64,000 nucleotides of DNA from Thysanoteuthis rhombus (GCA_963457665.1 OY735218.1:50248681-50312680), one strand, 5' to 3'; numbered from the stretch's first letter, positions 39,284 through 52,713 are shown. Notes: generated by a model from the sequence alone, not told the origin. A program made the numbers and translations.

Positions 39284-40213
39284 TGATGTATCTGATTTAA
39301 CAATGAATGAAAAATATGATGAAAATCCCTCGTAAAAGTGTTCAACGATTACCGCCATTACAGTTAGTTGCAGAGATAAAAAGTCCAAATCTGCCCATAT
39401 CTAAAATGGAATAATAAATGGAAATTATATTTCCAAATTCAACAGGTTTTTGTAAATTAAGTCTGAGTCACCCACGATAAGGTTGAACATATCTTCCACA
39501 GGTATTCCAGAGAACTCTTGGAAAACATCAATTGAAATTGTCCACAAAGGTTTCTTTAAACTTTACTTGGATATATGAACCATGCATAAAATTCAAACGT
39601 GCTCCCTTCATTATGTTTACAAAAAATACATGTTATATTTTTTTCAGATTTTCCCCTAAATATGTTTTTTGTGCGGGATTCCTTCCGTACTGTATATTAA
39701 TACTACATTCATCTTCGGTATCCAGGCATCAGTCGCACTATTCTTTTGAAAAATGCAGAAGTAGTAGCTTCTACATTAATCACTCATTTTTCAAATTGCT
39801 AAATAAATTGATCTTAAGACTGCATGCTGCCAAAAGTGCTTGTCAGGTTGACTAACCAGACCCGTTTTGGCAATTTCGAAAAGTATCACGGATTCTTAAA
39901 AATTTCTTTGCTCAATCAAAACGATATAAATAGCTCTCCTGAATTATCGTATTTTGATTGGAGTATAGAAACAGTTATTACGGACTATCATTCACCCTTT
40001 CTGTTTGTTTGTCATTTACGCATGCCATTGGTTAATCCATCTCCAATTATGACATAACAATTACATCAGAAAATACATCAGAGATTCTTAAGACTATTTC
40101 TGATCACACATAATAATGAATTGAGAGGAGAATTTGAAAAAATTAAATTACGATATTTGAATAATCAAAGAGAGATTACCCAATAAAATAGCAAAAAAAT
40201 CCCAAGTGCCATC
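39284..40213. other. Unassigned AT-rich DNA
   Basis: The frames at 39532-40057 have no known motif. Part of 39760-39850 (ending TGCATGCTGCCAAAAGTG) resembles repeat J at 55895 and 62045. Confidence 0.4.
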
Positions 40214-40219
40214 ATATAC

Positions 40220-40290
<71 letters not shown>
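40214..40290. repeat. (AT)n microsatellite
   Basis: AT array of about 77 bases with two C interruptions near its start. Confidence 0.96.
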
Positions 40291-40294
<4 letters not shown>

Positions 40295-40380
40295 TTGTGT
40301 CATCCACAGATAGCTGTTTCGTTGTGTTACAACTCTTCAGTGTGGCTATAGACTTTCTGTTATCCCATCTAGTACACGAG

Positions 40381-40440
40381 GCAAACCTTTCTTCAGACCT
40401 GGAGGCCAATATCCTACCTCTGAGCTACGGAACTGGACGC
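40381..40440 (-). repeat. tRNA-derived SINE head or tRNA pseudogene
   Basis: On the minus strand TTCCGTAGCTCAGAGGTAGG is a good tRNA D-arm/A-box. Next come ATATTGGCCTCCAGGTCTG (anticodon-arm-like) and AAAGGTTTGC (weak B box). It lies between two (AT)n arrays. The poor T-arm argues against a functional tRNA. Confidence 0.55.
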
Positions 40441-40567
40441 TCAGTAGGGCTAAATTCAAGCAATATATTTATTATAAGTTGAATTCCCCGTCCACCGGAC
40501 TCTATTCCTATGGAAGAGCAATGCATATGTTTATAATCAACGGGTTACCAAACTTGAATAGAGGAGC

Positions 40568-40569
<2 letters not shown>

Positions 40570-40627
<58 letters not shown>
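40570..40627. repeat. (AT)n microsatellite
   Basis: AT array of about 58 bases. Confidence 0.97.
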
Positions 40628-40629
<2 letters not shown>

Positions 40630-41479
40630 CTTGCCTTATATAATCGACCAAGCAGCGAGGGGGGTCCAAATCGATTCATTAGTTTAGAAAACCTTCCATA
40701 TAGCAAGGTAGTCCGAATTTCCCAGCTCCTCAGTTTTGGATATTTTAAAAGGATAGAATAAAACCTGCTTCTGTTTCTATTCTCCGAAAAAAATCATTTA
40801 TCGGCAATGTACCATACAGAACTATGAGGCATGACCAACTGCATGTCTTTTTGTACAATGTTTTAAATATTAGACAATTCGAAGCAAAATGTATGCATGT
40901 TAAAATACTTATGACAAGCACTGTATTTTCGAATATGACATTAATTCATGCACAAAAATACTTCGGACAATGGAGAGCTTACATTTGCGCTAGGGGATAT
41001 ATGTATGTGCGCATGCACGTGTGTGTGTGGTGTGCTTGTGTTAACGATAAAAATATTTCTGATTTGTGGGTTTCGAGTCAGGATGTACTGTTGATGAAAG
41101 ACAATCTCTGTTCGTCCGAAAGAAATACAAGATCTCGTATAGGACAACGCAGACAGAGGCCATTGCAATAAATATCGGAGTACAGAAAGCCCTTTCACCC
41201 CATTACAATGAAGCACGCAATCGAAAATGTAGGATTTATTTCAACCATTCACCCTACATAAAAATGTAAGCGAGATTAGGGAACAATTGCTATCAGATCA
41301 CTCGGCAGAAAATACGACAGGAGTTATTCGATCATAAACAGAAAGGAAGAAACCACTGCAGATATTTTTACGAAGTGAAAGCAATAAAAATCTGATAAAA
41401 ATACTTGAAGGAAAGTGGTCTGAGTCCTCTTTTAAAACCTAAAATGTTTAGTTTTGAGGAAGGTTTACAACAAATGCAC
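40628..41479. other. Unassigned DNA
   Basis: The frames at 40824-41171 (115 codons) and 41066-41269 overlap other phases and show no domain. Confidence 0.4.
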
Positions 41480-41740
41480 CTTACCGATGGTCACCTCCAT
41501 AGCTGGAACATGGAACCTAACAAGATTTGCTGTCTAACAAAGAACTGCGGAATGTGCTCAGGGAAGGATTTTTTTCAATATCACATTGGGAGATCACAAG
41601 ACAGCATAGTGTGTGAGTGAAAAACCAAGGGTCATAAATATCATAAAATCCAAAACAAAACGTAAATGGCAACAGGCAGAACAATTTGCAAGGATGTCAG
41701 GCAACCACCGGATCCAAGAGACATTATGATGAGAATGTCC
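41480..41740 (+). pseudogene. RTE-type non-LTR retrotransposon, C-terminal ORF relic
   Basis: One phase reads, with an internal stop, GTWNLTRFAV, then RIFFNITLGDHKTA, then VSEKPRVINIIKSKTKRKWQ and QAEQFARMSGN. This follows the order of the RTE tail: ETWxLTK, MLxISLRDR, WVREKTxVxDII, LKWQWAGHxARMSDN. The agreement over about 80 codons in order is the best RTE evidence in the window. It is broken by stops. It aligns at DNA level with 32960-33125. Confidence 0.7.
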
Positions 41741-42881
41741 CAGATGCTCATGATATCGATGTTCGGGCGGCAATTCGAAATAACACTTTCAGTTTTGTTG
41801 TTGAGATCATCACATTTCAGTTGATTCGTTTTAAGGTCTTATTTGCATGACATAAATAAAACATTTGAATTGATATCATCAAACTTGCTGTTTTGATAAC
41901 CAAGTATTTGTAGATTTCTGCTTTGCACACTCCCCCTTTATGTTAGTCATTATCTTATGAATCATTCAAACGAGTATCCTAATACCTTTTTTTTTTTCAT
42001 GACCACATTGTGGTTGATACGTTTATCAACTTTCACAGTATTATCTGTAAATGAAATTGATATTGTTAGTATTCCAGGATTTATTCGAGCTGATAGTTTA
42101 ATTTCTGTTGCTTAGACTACCTCTAATCGTTTGATGCCTTCTTTTGGCTTTCAGGGTCATACGTAAACCTTTAGGGTCAAGTAATGCCATTGTTCAAGGA
42201 CTTATCCAGACTGAAATAAACATCATTGATGCCAAGTTGTCTTTCCACTTTCTTCAAGTCGATAGATTGATGATCAGTGCAAAAAGAAATAGCAAAAATA
42301 TCGCTACATTGAAAGGAAAAAAATGATGACTTGTCTGAATAACTTTCAGAATAATGTTTTGAATATACAAATAACTGACAAAACCTGGGAACTGATCCTT
42401 TACAAATACTCGATCAATCCAATGTTTTGTGAAAACTTTCTTACACACCTATTTTCAAGTACTTCTTTTTCGTAATCGATAACTTAACGTGATATTATCA
42501 ATAGAAATGAGTTCACTAATACAAAAAAAAATCTAAGAGTAAAGTTTAAGACTTTGTCGTCAGTGGCTTGGCAACAAAAGTAGAAATCTGATCAGGTTAG
42601 ATATTTCCGTCCAACTCCGAAATGTTTTCTGCAAAGAAGGGTTATTATTGGTTGTGAAAGATTGGCTCAAAAGGGACCCTGCTTCTGAGTTAATGTGTTC
42701 GCACGAAACATTAAAAAAAAAGAGAAAAATAATTTGTCTGGTGATAAGTTACAAGGCGTTAAAAGGAAATTGAATTTCTCTTTCGTCACACAGACATTGA
42801 ATTACATAAAGTGTCGCTAACGCTAAACGAAATGTTGTAGAAGAGATGGAGTGTCGAACAAGAGGAACTGCCAGAGTTTAA
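41741..42881. other. Unassigned DNA
   Basis: The frame 42144-42326, just after CTTTCAG, looks exon-like at its left edge but has no known domain and no partner exon that I could find. Confidence 0.4.
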
Positions 42882-42882
42882 C

Positions 42883-42935
<53 letters not shown>

Positions 42936-42972
42936 TGTGTGCGAGTGTATGCGTGTGTGTGTGTATGTGTAC
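42882..42972. repeat. Compound (AT)n(GT)n microsatellite
   Basis: A short AT run passes into about 33 bases of pure GT, then interrupted GT. Confidence 0.95.
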
Positions 42973-45040
42973 GATTTGTGTGTTAGCGGGTATATGCGTG
43001 TATCCTTTCATAACCTTGAGTTTCTATAGGATTTATATAGACTAAGTTTTCAGTTGGCTCTGGGTGATGTAGTGTGCGACTGGATGCATCATGCAATTTA
43101 TTCCATTTTTCATTTTATCCTTTATATATGCTTGTCATCAAAGCAACGTTATGTTTCATCTCCGTCCCGATATATCAAAAGGTTCGAGAGCATAGACTTT
43201 CAAAAATCGACTCACCCCCTCCTGACTACTGCATAATCCCGCTTATTGCTTCATCTTTCTATTTACTGCTGTCCACTAAAGAAAAGAGAAAAGGAAAAAT
43301 TTATTCAAATAAAAAAATGCATAAATCTGATTGAAATGTCAGCAAGTTTTTTTTATTAAATTATGCATCAAACCAAATATTCAAAACCTTGCCAATAGCG
43401 AAATAGATATGATTGTTTTTCTATTTTCAGCAAAAACAATACAAAAGCAGAAAAATATGTATTCGTCATTTTTCGAGTTTGTTACAAGTAGAAATTGCAA
43501 AGCATACTTACACCGTAACTTATTGCATATACCCCGAGGAAGATTGAGTTCTTATAGATCGATTCCTCCTTTTATAACAACAACACAGGGATATATTGAT
43601 ATATTGCTGGAAAGAGAGAGTGAAACAGAACTTAGTACATACACTGTAATTTTTACAATCTTCTGGTTGAGGAAATTCAAGTTATACCATTAATGTCTCA
43701 GAGACAGACCTTAGGTGGGAATGCATCAACTTTTCATTTCTTACCAACTAAAATTCTAAAACTTATATCATAATATCGTGCATACATCCAGAATGCAGAA
43801 TTTGAATGGTGCGTCAAGTTGACTTCCTATACAATAATTTCTATTAACATAATTCTCTTTCCGGCTACTTTGACTTTATTATTGAATATAGATATCACTA
43901 AATTCCTCATTAGTTAGAATTTGTGCCGACCAAATTGTGACCAGTTATGGATCAATGTTTAGGAAGTTTGATCCATGGGTGCATTAGTTTTATGTTCTTG
44001 TGTCGTACTATATCAAATTTGATTAATGCATACCGTGGTACAATTAGTTACTTTCATAATCTGTTGCCCATTTAAAAGTTTTGCAATGGAAGTAAGTTTC
44101 TTGAAATGATTTCCCTTCAAACTGAGAATCAGTGAATTTTTACTTTCTTATTATTTGTGCGTCTGTATTCCCCGTGATCACTCAACAAGTGGGCATCGTA
44201 CTATGTGGGTGTTGACCACGTATACTTGTCTGCACGCAAGACACTACAGTGTCAAGTTGGACAATAGTTTTATCAGCGTTCCCTGAGAAATCTAACCAGA
44301 GTAGGAAATTACTTATTATAAATCTTCTATCTAAATTTATGGATCTGAATCTAGAAATGAAAATTTAAGCTAACAATAAATCTAGATTTAGAAATAAAAG
44401 ACTAGCGACCCTGACGTAAAACTTCAAAGACGTAAGTTCGTACGTCGAACGGGATAGGCTCTCCTCCCCTTCCAAATATGCACATTTGGAGCAGGTGCTA
44501 CCCTCATAATGAAAATAATGGAAGTCAAAGTACCTATCCAGAGAAAATGGATGGAACCGTCTATTTTATGTGTATTGTACGAACACATTGAATATTTTAC
44601 AAGGGGCTGTGTAACTTTTAAATGAAATTGTAATTATCTATCCTGCCAATGATGTTGGAAGAATAAAAATCGACTGGGAAACGGTTTCTTTTTCACATTT
44701 TATTGTATTTTATCAATACCAGATCACACTTTAAATAAGACTGTGTTACTTGATATTGACAACAACAATGTCCGTTTTACGTAGAATATTTTTTTATTTA
44801 AAGTGAAACGAACTGAAGTTGTGAGGGTCACGACTTTGACAAAAACTAATTTCCCTTGTTGTTAGTTTCTTAGAAAATCGGTAAAGAGCTAATATCAAAA
44901 AGCCAATGTCTGTCACTTTTCAGCCTCTAAGGTTGGATGCAGTTAACACTTGCGAAATTGACTTCAATTAAGGCAACTTCTCTTCATCACCTCAACAGAC
45001 ATTCATAATCTCGAACGATACACACCTATACATTGATACA
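42973..45040. other. Unassigned AT-rich DNA
   Basis: The frame 43331-43693 (120 codons) is one of the longest outside simple repeats. It has ordinary composition and no motif I know. CCAAATATGCACATTTGG at about 44471-44488 is a small hairpin. Confidence 0.45.
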
Positions 45041-45092
45041 TACATATATATATATGTGTGTGTGTGAGTGTGTGTGTTTGTGTGTATGTGTC
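45041..45092. repeat. Compound (TA)n(TG)n microsatellite
   Basis: A short TA run followed by interrupted TG. The TA-to-TG polarity holds here too. Confidence 0.9.
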
Positions 45093-45154
45093 TTACGAAT
45101 GTTTAGTAACTTGCAGACTGAATCTTTTAACGTCCGTCGTTAGACAGAGATGTC

Positions 45155-45290
45155 CCCCAAGATTTACCAGACCTGTTGGTCGGGTGAGTTTCGAAGCCAA
45201 TATGTTCGCAATTTGTCAGAATCGTCACGTCATCTTATTTTATTGTCAGTCATAATTTTGCAAATGATCTTCAAGATTCCACGTTGTCAG
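45155..45290 (+). repeat. Repeat family I, copy 1 (diverged)
   Basis: It aligns with 59765-59890: CAAGATTTACCAGA/TAAGATTTGTCAGA, then CACGTCATCTTATTTTATTG/CATGCCATCTTTTTTCTTTC, then TTTTGCAAATGATCTTCAAG/GTTTGCATATGATCTTTTGG. See also 52180-52370. Confidence 0.55.
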
Positions 45291-45774
45291 TAGTAACGTG
45301 AAGCAGTCGTCTGACATTCTTGCTGCATATCCATCTTGGGTCTATGATGGACGTTGTGGTGCATCAGATTCCTTTTTCTTTCTATAGTGTAATCCCTTCA
45401 TGTTTTTTCTTGTGTACATTGCAAAATTCTTCGTTTGAGGGGCCAATATTCTAATCAAGTCCCATACTACAGCTCCATAAGTGTTGGTTTCCGGATCTTT
45501 CTTTTCACGACTAATGGCATTTCTTTTCTTAATGTTTGGGATGTATCTGCCAAAAGCTTGCTAACTTCGTGTGATACTTCGTAAGGACTTTTTCTATCGA
45601 CAGTTTTATGGAGTTCCTCCAACACGTAGATGTAGTGGTTTACTTTCTTTAGCTCTAAAACCAAAAAAATCAATATGTTTTTCTGTCAAATTACCCAGGA
45701 TCTCCTATGTCTCGCCGAAAATTATTCAATCTCTTGAAATCACTCCATTTCAGCCGCTAAGCTAGCCATTTTTT
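45291..45774. other. Unassigned DNA
   Basis: The minus frame 45467-45673 (68 codons, charged, mixed composition) might be a transposon relic, but I cannot name it. Confidence 0.4.
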
Positions 45775-46262
45775 TTTTAATTCTTTCTCTCTATCTATTC
45801 GTCGTTTTTCTCTCTTTTCATATCTTCTCCTCCTCTCAGCCCTCTCCTTTTCTATCTATTTTCATCGATCTTTCTTCCCATCTCTCTATATATCTGTATT
45901 TCATTCTTTTCTCTTTGCAACTAATCTCTCCTTCTCTAAGCCTGTCCCCTCATCACGTTTCCTTCTCTGTCCTTTGCACCCATCTATCTCATTATTTTTC
46001 ATTTTCTTCTCTCTGTCTTCCACTTTCTTTCTCATCCACTCTCTTTTTTTTCTTATGTCACACACTCTCTCTCCCTCTATTTATCTATCTATCCATCTAT
46101 CTATCTATCCATCTATCTATCTATCTATTTCTCTTAATGTTTCTCTGTCTTCATGACTCTTTCATTATCTTTCTATCTCTCCCCCTTCCGACTATTCAGT
46201 TCTCTTTTTCTCCCTTCTCACTCATTCCTTCTCCCATCGTACTTCTCGCTCTCTTTCTAATG
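45775..46262. repeat. Pyrimidine-rich domain with a (CTAT)n core
   Basis: The + strand is T/C-rich for about 490 bases, with CTAT/CCAT units at 46078-46131. Long Ser/Leu/Phe frames are artefacts. Confidence 0.88.
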
Positions 46263-47117
46263 TCGTAATATGGGTTTAAGAAGTATTAATCTCCTTGTTC
46301 GGCTATAATCATTTCACATATAGACCAGGCAGAAGAAAAAACTATCATTACGACTAATATTGGAGAAATCAATTTGAAAATTGGAATACAAGCTTATCAA
46401 TACACTGAGTTACAGCTCTTGTCAGATCACTAAAAATCAATCAATAAAAATCAGAAGGCCAATTTACCACAGAGTTACAATCTAGAGCCAACCTGCACCA
46501 CAAAGGTATTTCAAGAGGGTTTCCAGAAGGAAAATTTTTTTCTAGATATAGGCAGCATATTCCTAATTTTTTTATCCGTGTAGCTCTATCGATGTGACGT
46601 ATACATAATCAGGCAGCTAACCAGACTGACATAAAAACTGAAGAAATCTACAGTGATAATATTGGTTTAATGTTGCTAATAGAGATGGAAATAAGTCAAT
46701 AAACACATTTTTTATTCGTTTTTGACGCACGAGTCAGGGAAAAATTGACTGCTAGAGGCAATAATCGGACCGGTATCTTGATGATTGCCAAATATCGATG
46801 ATTATTACATATTTCCGACTCAAAATGATCGCGAAAACTTCCAGTATCACCTTAAAAAGCCATCGATATCACATATTTTCATTGTATAGACGCATAGAAA
46901 GATTCTTGATTTTTTTGCACAGATTCTGTTATTGCAATATAGATACACAGGGTATATAATCAGTATACGGATAATGATATCCAACAAAATGATATCACCA
47001 GTGGAAAATGTGGGGAAAAAATACAAATTGTTTGTAAATTTATCAATTTATTTACATGTTTCACTGGTAACTGCTTCATCAGAAAAATAGAAAAATTCAA
47101 TAATGTTAATAAAGTTT
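46263..47117. other. Unassigned AT-rich DNA
   Basis: No gene is supported. Confidence 0.5.
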
Positions 47118-47145
47118 CGATATATATATATTTATATATATATTT

Positions 47146-47231
<86 letters not shown>
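47118..47231. repeat. (AT)n microsatellite
   Basis: TATATTTATA-interrupted edges around a pure AT core of about 70 bases. Confidence 0.96.
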
Positions 47232-47371
47232 GTCAGCAAATCAATTTGGGATCACCGTTGTTTCGCTTGCCACTGTAAATGATTTGGCTCGGGCAAAATT
47301 TACTTCACGAAACTATCTTTTCTTATTCACATTTATGAATATACAAAGCATACAGATATATACAAATAGAC

Positions 47372-47387
47372 AATAATAATAATAATG

Positions 47388-47461
<74 letters not shown>
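47372..47461. repeat. (AAT)n microsatellite
   Basis: About 30 AAT units with one ATG interruption. It is the only long trinucleotide AAT array in the window. Confidence 0.97.
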
Positions 47462-47462
<1 letters not shown>

Positions 47463-48768
47463 TGTAGATATAGTTATAAATATAAATGAATATGTGTATG
47501 TGGAAATATATATGTTATAAATAGAAATCGAATAAGGATTTGCTATATAAACATGTTTATGTTTCTGCCGTCTTGGGCTCCTTCAGGCGAATGATTCGAT
47601 CATTTTTTTTTCCATCCAGATGATTGCGCCCATGAATAACAGAGGAAAGAAAATTGTTAAATCACATATATCAACACGAAATCAGATCAACCTAATGCAT
47701 GCACAAAAAGATCCGTATAAAAAATTAAAACTAGGATAATATATGATTCCTCCATAATAATATTCAAGAATGTTAGAAAAAACATACTATTGTTTCAAAG
47801 GTCAGTGGTTTCTAGGATCTGTTTTAGATCCAATGAGAACGTGAAGTCCAATAGAGTAAAACATAACCACAACAAAAAAAAAGTAGAACATTCATCAGGT
47901 ACATACAGCCATTTAATCTACAAGTAAAAATAAGCACAAAAAAAATTTTCCTTAAACTTATAGGAAAACACTTCCCTGCGAGCAACCCACTGTGTAAATC
48001 ATTCAACAAGGATAAACTCGAAATTAGCTGTAATTGTCTAGACAGTTTATATAAATCATACAAAGTATAACAAAATTATATCAACCCTTGACAAACCTTT
48101 ACAAAGAAGGTGCTGTATAGGAATATCAAAAACACCTTCCAAGTTAAGATTAGCCAACTATACATCACCCTTTTCAAACGAAAAATACAAAAACAATACA
48201 TCGCTATCAACAAATTACTGGGATGTCAATGGCAGCAATCATACACTCACAGTAAAATGGAAAATATCAAAATAAACACACATATACAAGGACATTAAAA
48301 ACCTATGATACCTATGCCGAAATGAGAACTTACAGATTCTTACCTACACTAAAAAAAAGAATTGCTCAGTAGAAAAAATTAAATATCTGTTAAGTGTTGA
48401 CACTGCTCGACATTTCTATTAGGAATAATATATACAAATATCACTCATCATGACTATATTATTCTCGTTGTTAGAATTAACGATAGTAGTATTAGATTAT
48501 TATTGGTATTATGATACACTCAGCAGGCTATGAGCAAAACCTTATCACCTAATAATTATGTTAGATTCAAATAGGCTAACCCAGCAGGAATTTCGAGGGA
48601 ATTAACCATAAACAAATAAGACCATGTAAAAGTGGTTGCTCACACTGAAGCAGGTGGAAGTGAAAGACGTATCACCTGAAATTGCAACCACCATGTGAGC
48701 TGATTGAACAACATCACACTAATGGAAGATGTATATAAATATATTTGAATATCTATAATATGCATTAA

Positions 48769-48771
<3 letters not shown>
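47462..48771. other. Unassigned AT-rich DNA with one nested hairpin
   Basis: GTGGTTGC (48632-48639) pairs with GCAACCAC (48684-48691). Inside it CAGGTG (48651-48656) pairs with CACCTG (48673-48678). No gene is supported. Confidence 0.45.
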
Positions 48772-48772
<1 letters not shown>

Positions 48773-48846
<74 letters not shown>

Positions 48847-49020
48847 AGAGAGAGAGAGGGAGAGAGAGAGGGGTGGTGAAAGAGAGAAAGATAGGTATAT
48901 ATTTATATTTATATGATTATATACATATACATATATATATATACATTCACAGATATTTATATGATTACATATATATATATATCATCATATTAGCATATAT
49001 AAATATATCTATCTATGTAT

Positions 49021-49069
<49 letters not shown>

Positions 49070-49076
49070 TATATAT

Positions 49077-49145
<69 letters not shown>
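48773..49145. repeat. Complex (TA)n(GA)n...(TA)n microsatellite domain
   Basis: A pure TA array (48773-48843) passes into a GA tract (to about 48890), then interrupted TATA/TACA words, then two further TA arrays (49029-49067, 49088-49145) flanking a short CA patch. Confidence 0.95.
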
Positions 49146-49148
<3 letters not shown>

Positions 49149-49702
49149 ATAGAACGTTATCGAATTCATTGAATCATTTTCAAGATCAGAGGATTCAATT
49201 GTATTTTGCAAAGCTTTAATCATGCACGTTAGTTGTTTGATGTTTTGTTGCCTTTATATTCATTTTAAGGTGTTATATTACACATGCAAATATAATGACA
49301 CACAAAACAACTCGCGAGCAACATATTTCCTCTGGGCACAATGGATAAGTACACTAAAAATCCCAACATTCTGTTTAGAGAGAATCTTTTTTTCTGGATT
49401 TGATATATTTTGATGATGAAAGCTTCAAAGATCTGAAACCCTACGGATTATCAAAATTTCTTGCATTCTCTATTAACTGACCACGGTTCGAATCCTTGAC
49501 TTTAAACCTCAATGACACACACTTATACACACACATCGGGACACACACATGCTTACATACAAGCATGCATGCACACACACATACACGCACACGTATACAT
49601 GTAATCTTCTGTGGCTGTGATTGTTATACATACTTAGCAAAATCAATTAAGTATATATAAACTATAATATATTAGACACCTTAAAATTGCATAATCTTAC
49701 AT
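49146..49702. other. Unassigned DNA with an isolated B box and a CA-rich patch
   Basis: CACGGTTCGAATCCTTGA at about 49483-49500 is a near-consensus B box without a clear A box. It is followed by CACA/CATACA words (49514-49590), probably a SINE remnant with a simple-repeat tail. Confidence 0.4.
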
Positions 49703-49790
<88 letters not shown>

Positions 49791-49794
49791 TATT
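49703..49794. repeat. (AT)n microsatellite
   Basis: AT array with one AAAT and one ACAT interruption. Confidence 0.96.
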
Positions 49795-49994
49795 CAACAT
49801 TTGCATAAGTATATATTTGAGATGCTGCAGGAATTCCCATTCTTATTCTCACCCAAACATGCAGGAAAAAAGAAAAAATCGTAAAACCAAGTAGATCATA
49901 CATTCAGAGCAATGGAATGCTAAAAAAATCGACACAAGAATATATTTGCAAAAGTATTATCAATATGATGTAATGCAAATAAATTATAGTTATA

Positions 49995-50030
49995 TCTATA
50001 TATCTATATATCTATCTATCTATCTATATC

Positions 50031-50061
<31 letters not shown>

Positions 50062-50156
50062 TTCATTGTTATGATTCTCGTAACATTGAGCACTCTATCA
50101 ATATCAAATCAGAAATATAAGAAAAGTGCATATATATACATATATATATCTATATC

Positions 50157-50200
<44 letters not shown>
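49995..50200. repeat. Two compound (CTAT/TA)n(TG)n microsatellites
   Basis: At 49995-50063 TATC units pass into TA and then TG. At 50130-50200 TATC/TA passes into about 28 bases of TG. The two have the same order about 135 bases apart and may be duplicates. Confidence 0.93.
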
Positions 50201-52179
50201 CAAACAGGATTTGCCAAAAATAGTCGGTAAATCGAGTAATGGAGAAAATACTAAGCCTAACTCTCAATTCTTTTCATTCCCTTCAAAATGTTTGCTTTTA
50301 TATATTGACTCACAAAAATAGCTATGCATCCCAAACAATAGATTAGATCACACTGTTCAAATTCATTGCACTTTTACGAAAATCCTTTCATGAGTGTGCG
50401 TTTGTAAGTTCATTGCATACAGTAGTTTGTATGTGCCTTTAAACATGATACACATATCCAGATTGTACTTTATATATGCAGATAATAGATGTTTGCATCG
50501 GATTAAATCAGAAGAATAGCCTACTGCTGAACGCAAAGGGGTTTCCATTCTTCTTTTCCACCATTCTCTAAGTTCAACAGCTCCATTACGTCATGAGCGT
50601 GAAATTCTCGTTCGTTTTACGTCATCAACCGGTAACTTAGTTGATGATAATAATATGATCAGATGTCAAATGAATAAATGGATAAATACACATGATGTAT
50701 ATCATTATCATGATTTGATAGCCTTACATAGATACACCCAGAAGCGATTTACATACGTCACTGTCTAACTTCTTTGAAACATACCCATGTATACCTACCA
50801 GAAAGAATCCCGTTCAAACACTCAACATTGTGGAATAATTCCTCCATATTTACGTGCAAATTACATCTTATTTTTTGTAACTGTGGGGTGAAAAAAATGA
50901 TAAAAAAACATTCTTCAGATTCTTCAGAATATATATTCTAATCCTCTCTTATCTAATAATAATGACAGAATGTCGAACAATACATCATGAGATCCAGGCA
51001 GCTTGCAAATAAACTTACTCGTGCACACACATATGCGCATATACACGTACCAGCAGAAAGGAATAATAATAAGGAGAGATGGAAAGGAAATTACGATTGA
51101 GGTTAGTAAAGAATGAATTCATGAAGGCTACGTCTACAAACTCGAATTCCCGAGGCTATCTCCTCTGCGAAACCAATTTTACTTACATTGCAATATACAC
51201 GAATAATATTTTTGCAAATATATTCTCATGTCAATTTCTTTCTGCATTACCTTGCTATAGATTCACGTTTGCAGGGGTTTATCAATCTTCAGTTATGTGT
51301 CTAGGAAAGAATATGAATAATAATACGCATAGCGTTTGTGTCATTGCTTTTTTGTTTGTTTGTTTTTTCATTCGATTCTTCTAAGAGTGCATGTGCTTCC
51401 TCTCTCGAACACGTCACATTCGGTGCTGTGCTCTCTCAGAACATGATTTGGAGACATCCGGAGTACAAAAGAAAAATGAAGAAGATCAGAAATTACACAG
51501 ACTACGCAACAGAAAAAATAAAACAGCAAAAACGAAGAGATTTTTCAAAATAAACCCATACACAATGATTAAAACGTTTCCTCCAACAGAACTGTGACAA
51601 AATCTGTTTGGAAAATATCAACACATTTTTTGAGTTGTAATAGAACCAATTTGAATGTAGCAAAAGTTAAATCCATTTGTTGAAAACGTAATCATTCTAT
51701 AGGCAATGTCAAAAGCAAATGTTATCGGAGATACATGAAACGTGATAAGGTGGTTAAAGAACATATTAAGAGCGATGCATAAGTGGAAACAACTCGTTTT
51801 TAATTTACTGCGAGGCTCTTTGAGGTTTGTAATATTCGTAATCTATAAAGAGGCAACGAGTCCTTGGAGTGGGGCCAACCACTTCAACTATTATTCACCC
51901 ATAGCTGCAGACAGAAGAAATGGATTCATACCTTCCCTAAAGGCACTAGTGCAAAGTGAATACATATGTTGAAGTTTGAAATCGGTGCACCAATTCCCTT
52001 TGTGGTGCTGCTATCGGCTCGGCTACATTCGCTTCCAAACATCCTTCATGGTATTTGCTAAAAGATATTCAACTTTGATCTCTGGATCGAGATCTTACTT
52101 TTCCAGATGGAATCTTTGTTGAAGAATATGGCTTTTATATTGTGTTGTTTGTTTTTTTCATAGATCCATCATCAGGAGT
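50201..52179. other. Unassigned AT-rich DNA
   Basis: The frames at 51079-51597 (101, 71 and 68 codons) overlap in phase and have no domain. A CA/CGCA patch lies at about 51022-51050. Confidence 0.45.
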
Positions 52180-52370
52180 ATTCTAGTGTCCATTAAACAT
52201 TGACCTTCGACACCATTAGTCAAATCTTTCTATCACAGACGTCACTTTCTGAACCTGTATAGTCATGTCATCTTTTTTTTCTACTGGCTACAGTTTCGCA
52301 TATGTTCTCTGGGGGTCCACTTATTGAGATGTAATGTCTAGTAGATGTCTGACATCTTGTTACATGAGCT
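52180..52370 (+). repeat. Repeat family I, copy 2
   Basis: It aligns with 59700-59925: GTCATGTCATCTTTTTTTTC/ATCATGCCATCTTTTTTCTT, GTTTCGCATATGTTCTCTGG/GGTTTGCATATGATCTTTTG, and AATGTCTAGTAGATG/GATGTCTAGAAAATG. It is diverged, but the blocks stay in order. Confidence 0.65.
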
Positions 52371-52482
52371 GCTGATTGCCATTTCAGTTTTCAGACGGAT
52401 TCAATCATATATTTGACTAGAGTATCAGTGAAATCCTCAAAATAATTACAAGAAGAAATCAGGTGAAGAATCACTCCAACTT

Positions 52483-52713
52483 ATGCAAGCTTTTCGTAGA
52501 GCAAACTCAATCGTCGAGACACGAAAATCTCATATCTCCAAAATGAAGGAATTGAATCAGTGCATCCTCCTAATGTATGGAGCTGACAACTGGAACCCTA
52601 CCAAAAGATTAATCCTCAAACAGAAACCATGTGATGTGTATACGGGTGAATCATACTCAACATCATTTGGAGCTAGCACAGTTACTGAAATAACCCGGTG
52701 GATATTAAACTGA
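52483..52713 (+). pseudogene. RTE-type non-LTR retrotransposon ORF relic
   Basis: A 76-codon frame contains KELNQCILLMYGADNWNPTK then RLILKQK. This matches the conserved RTE segment after the reverse transcriptase core, usually VLPxMxYGAETWxLTKxLxxKL. No catalytic FADD-type motif is present, so only the 3' part of the ORF survives. It ends at a TGA within a locally repeated segment (next entry). Non-functional. Confidence 0.6.

Noticed and set aside
42144..42326. Possible exon after a CTTTCAG acceptor
   Set aside because: The acceptor is plausible, but there is no recognisable product, donor partner or second exon.
47372..47461. AAT array as a CRISPR-like or coding Asn repeat
   Set aside because: It has no spacers and no surrounding open frame; it is a plain trinucleotide microsatellite.
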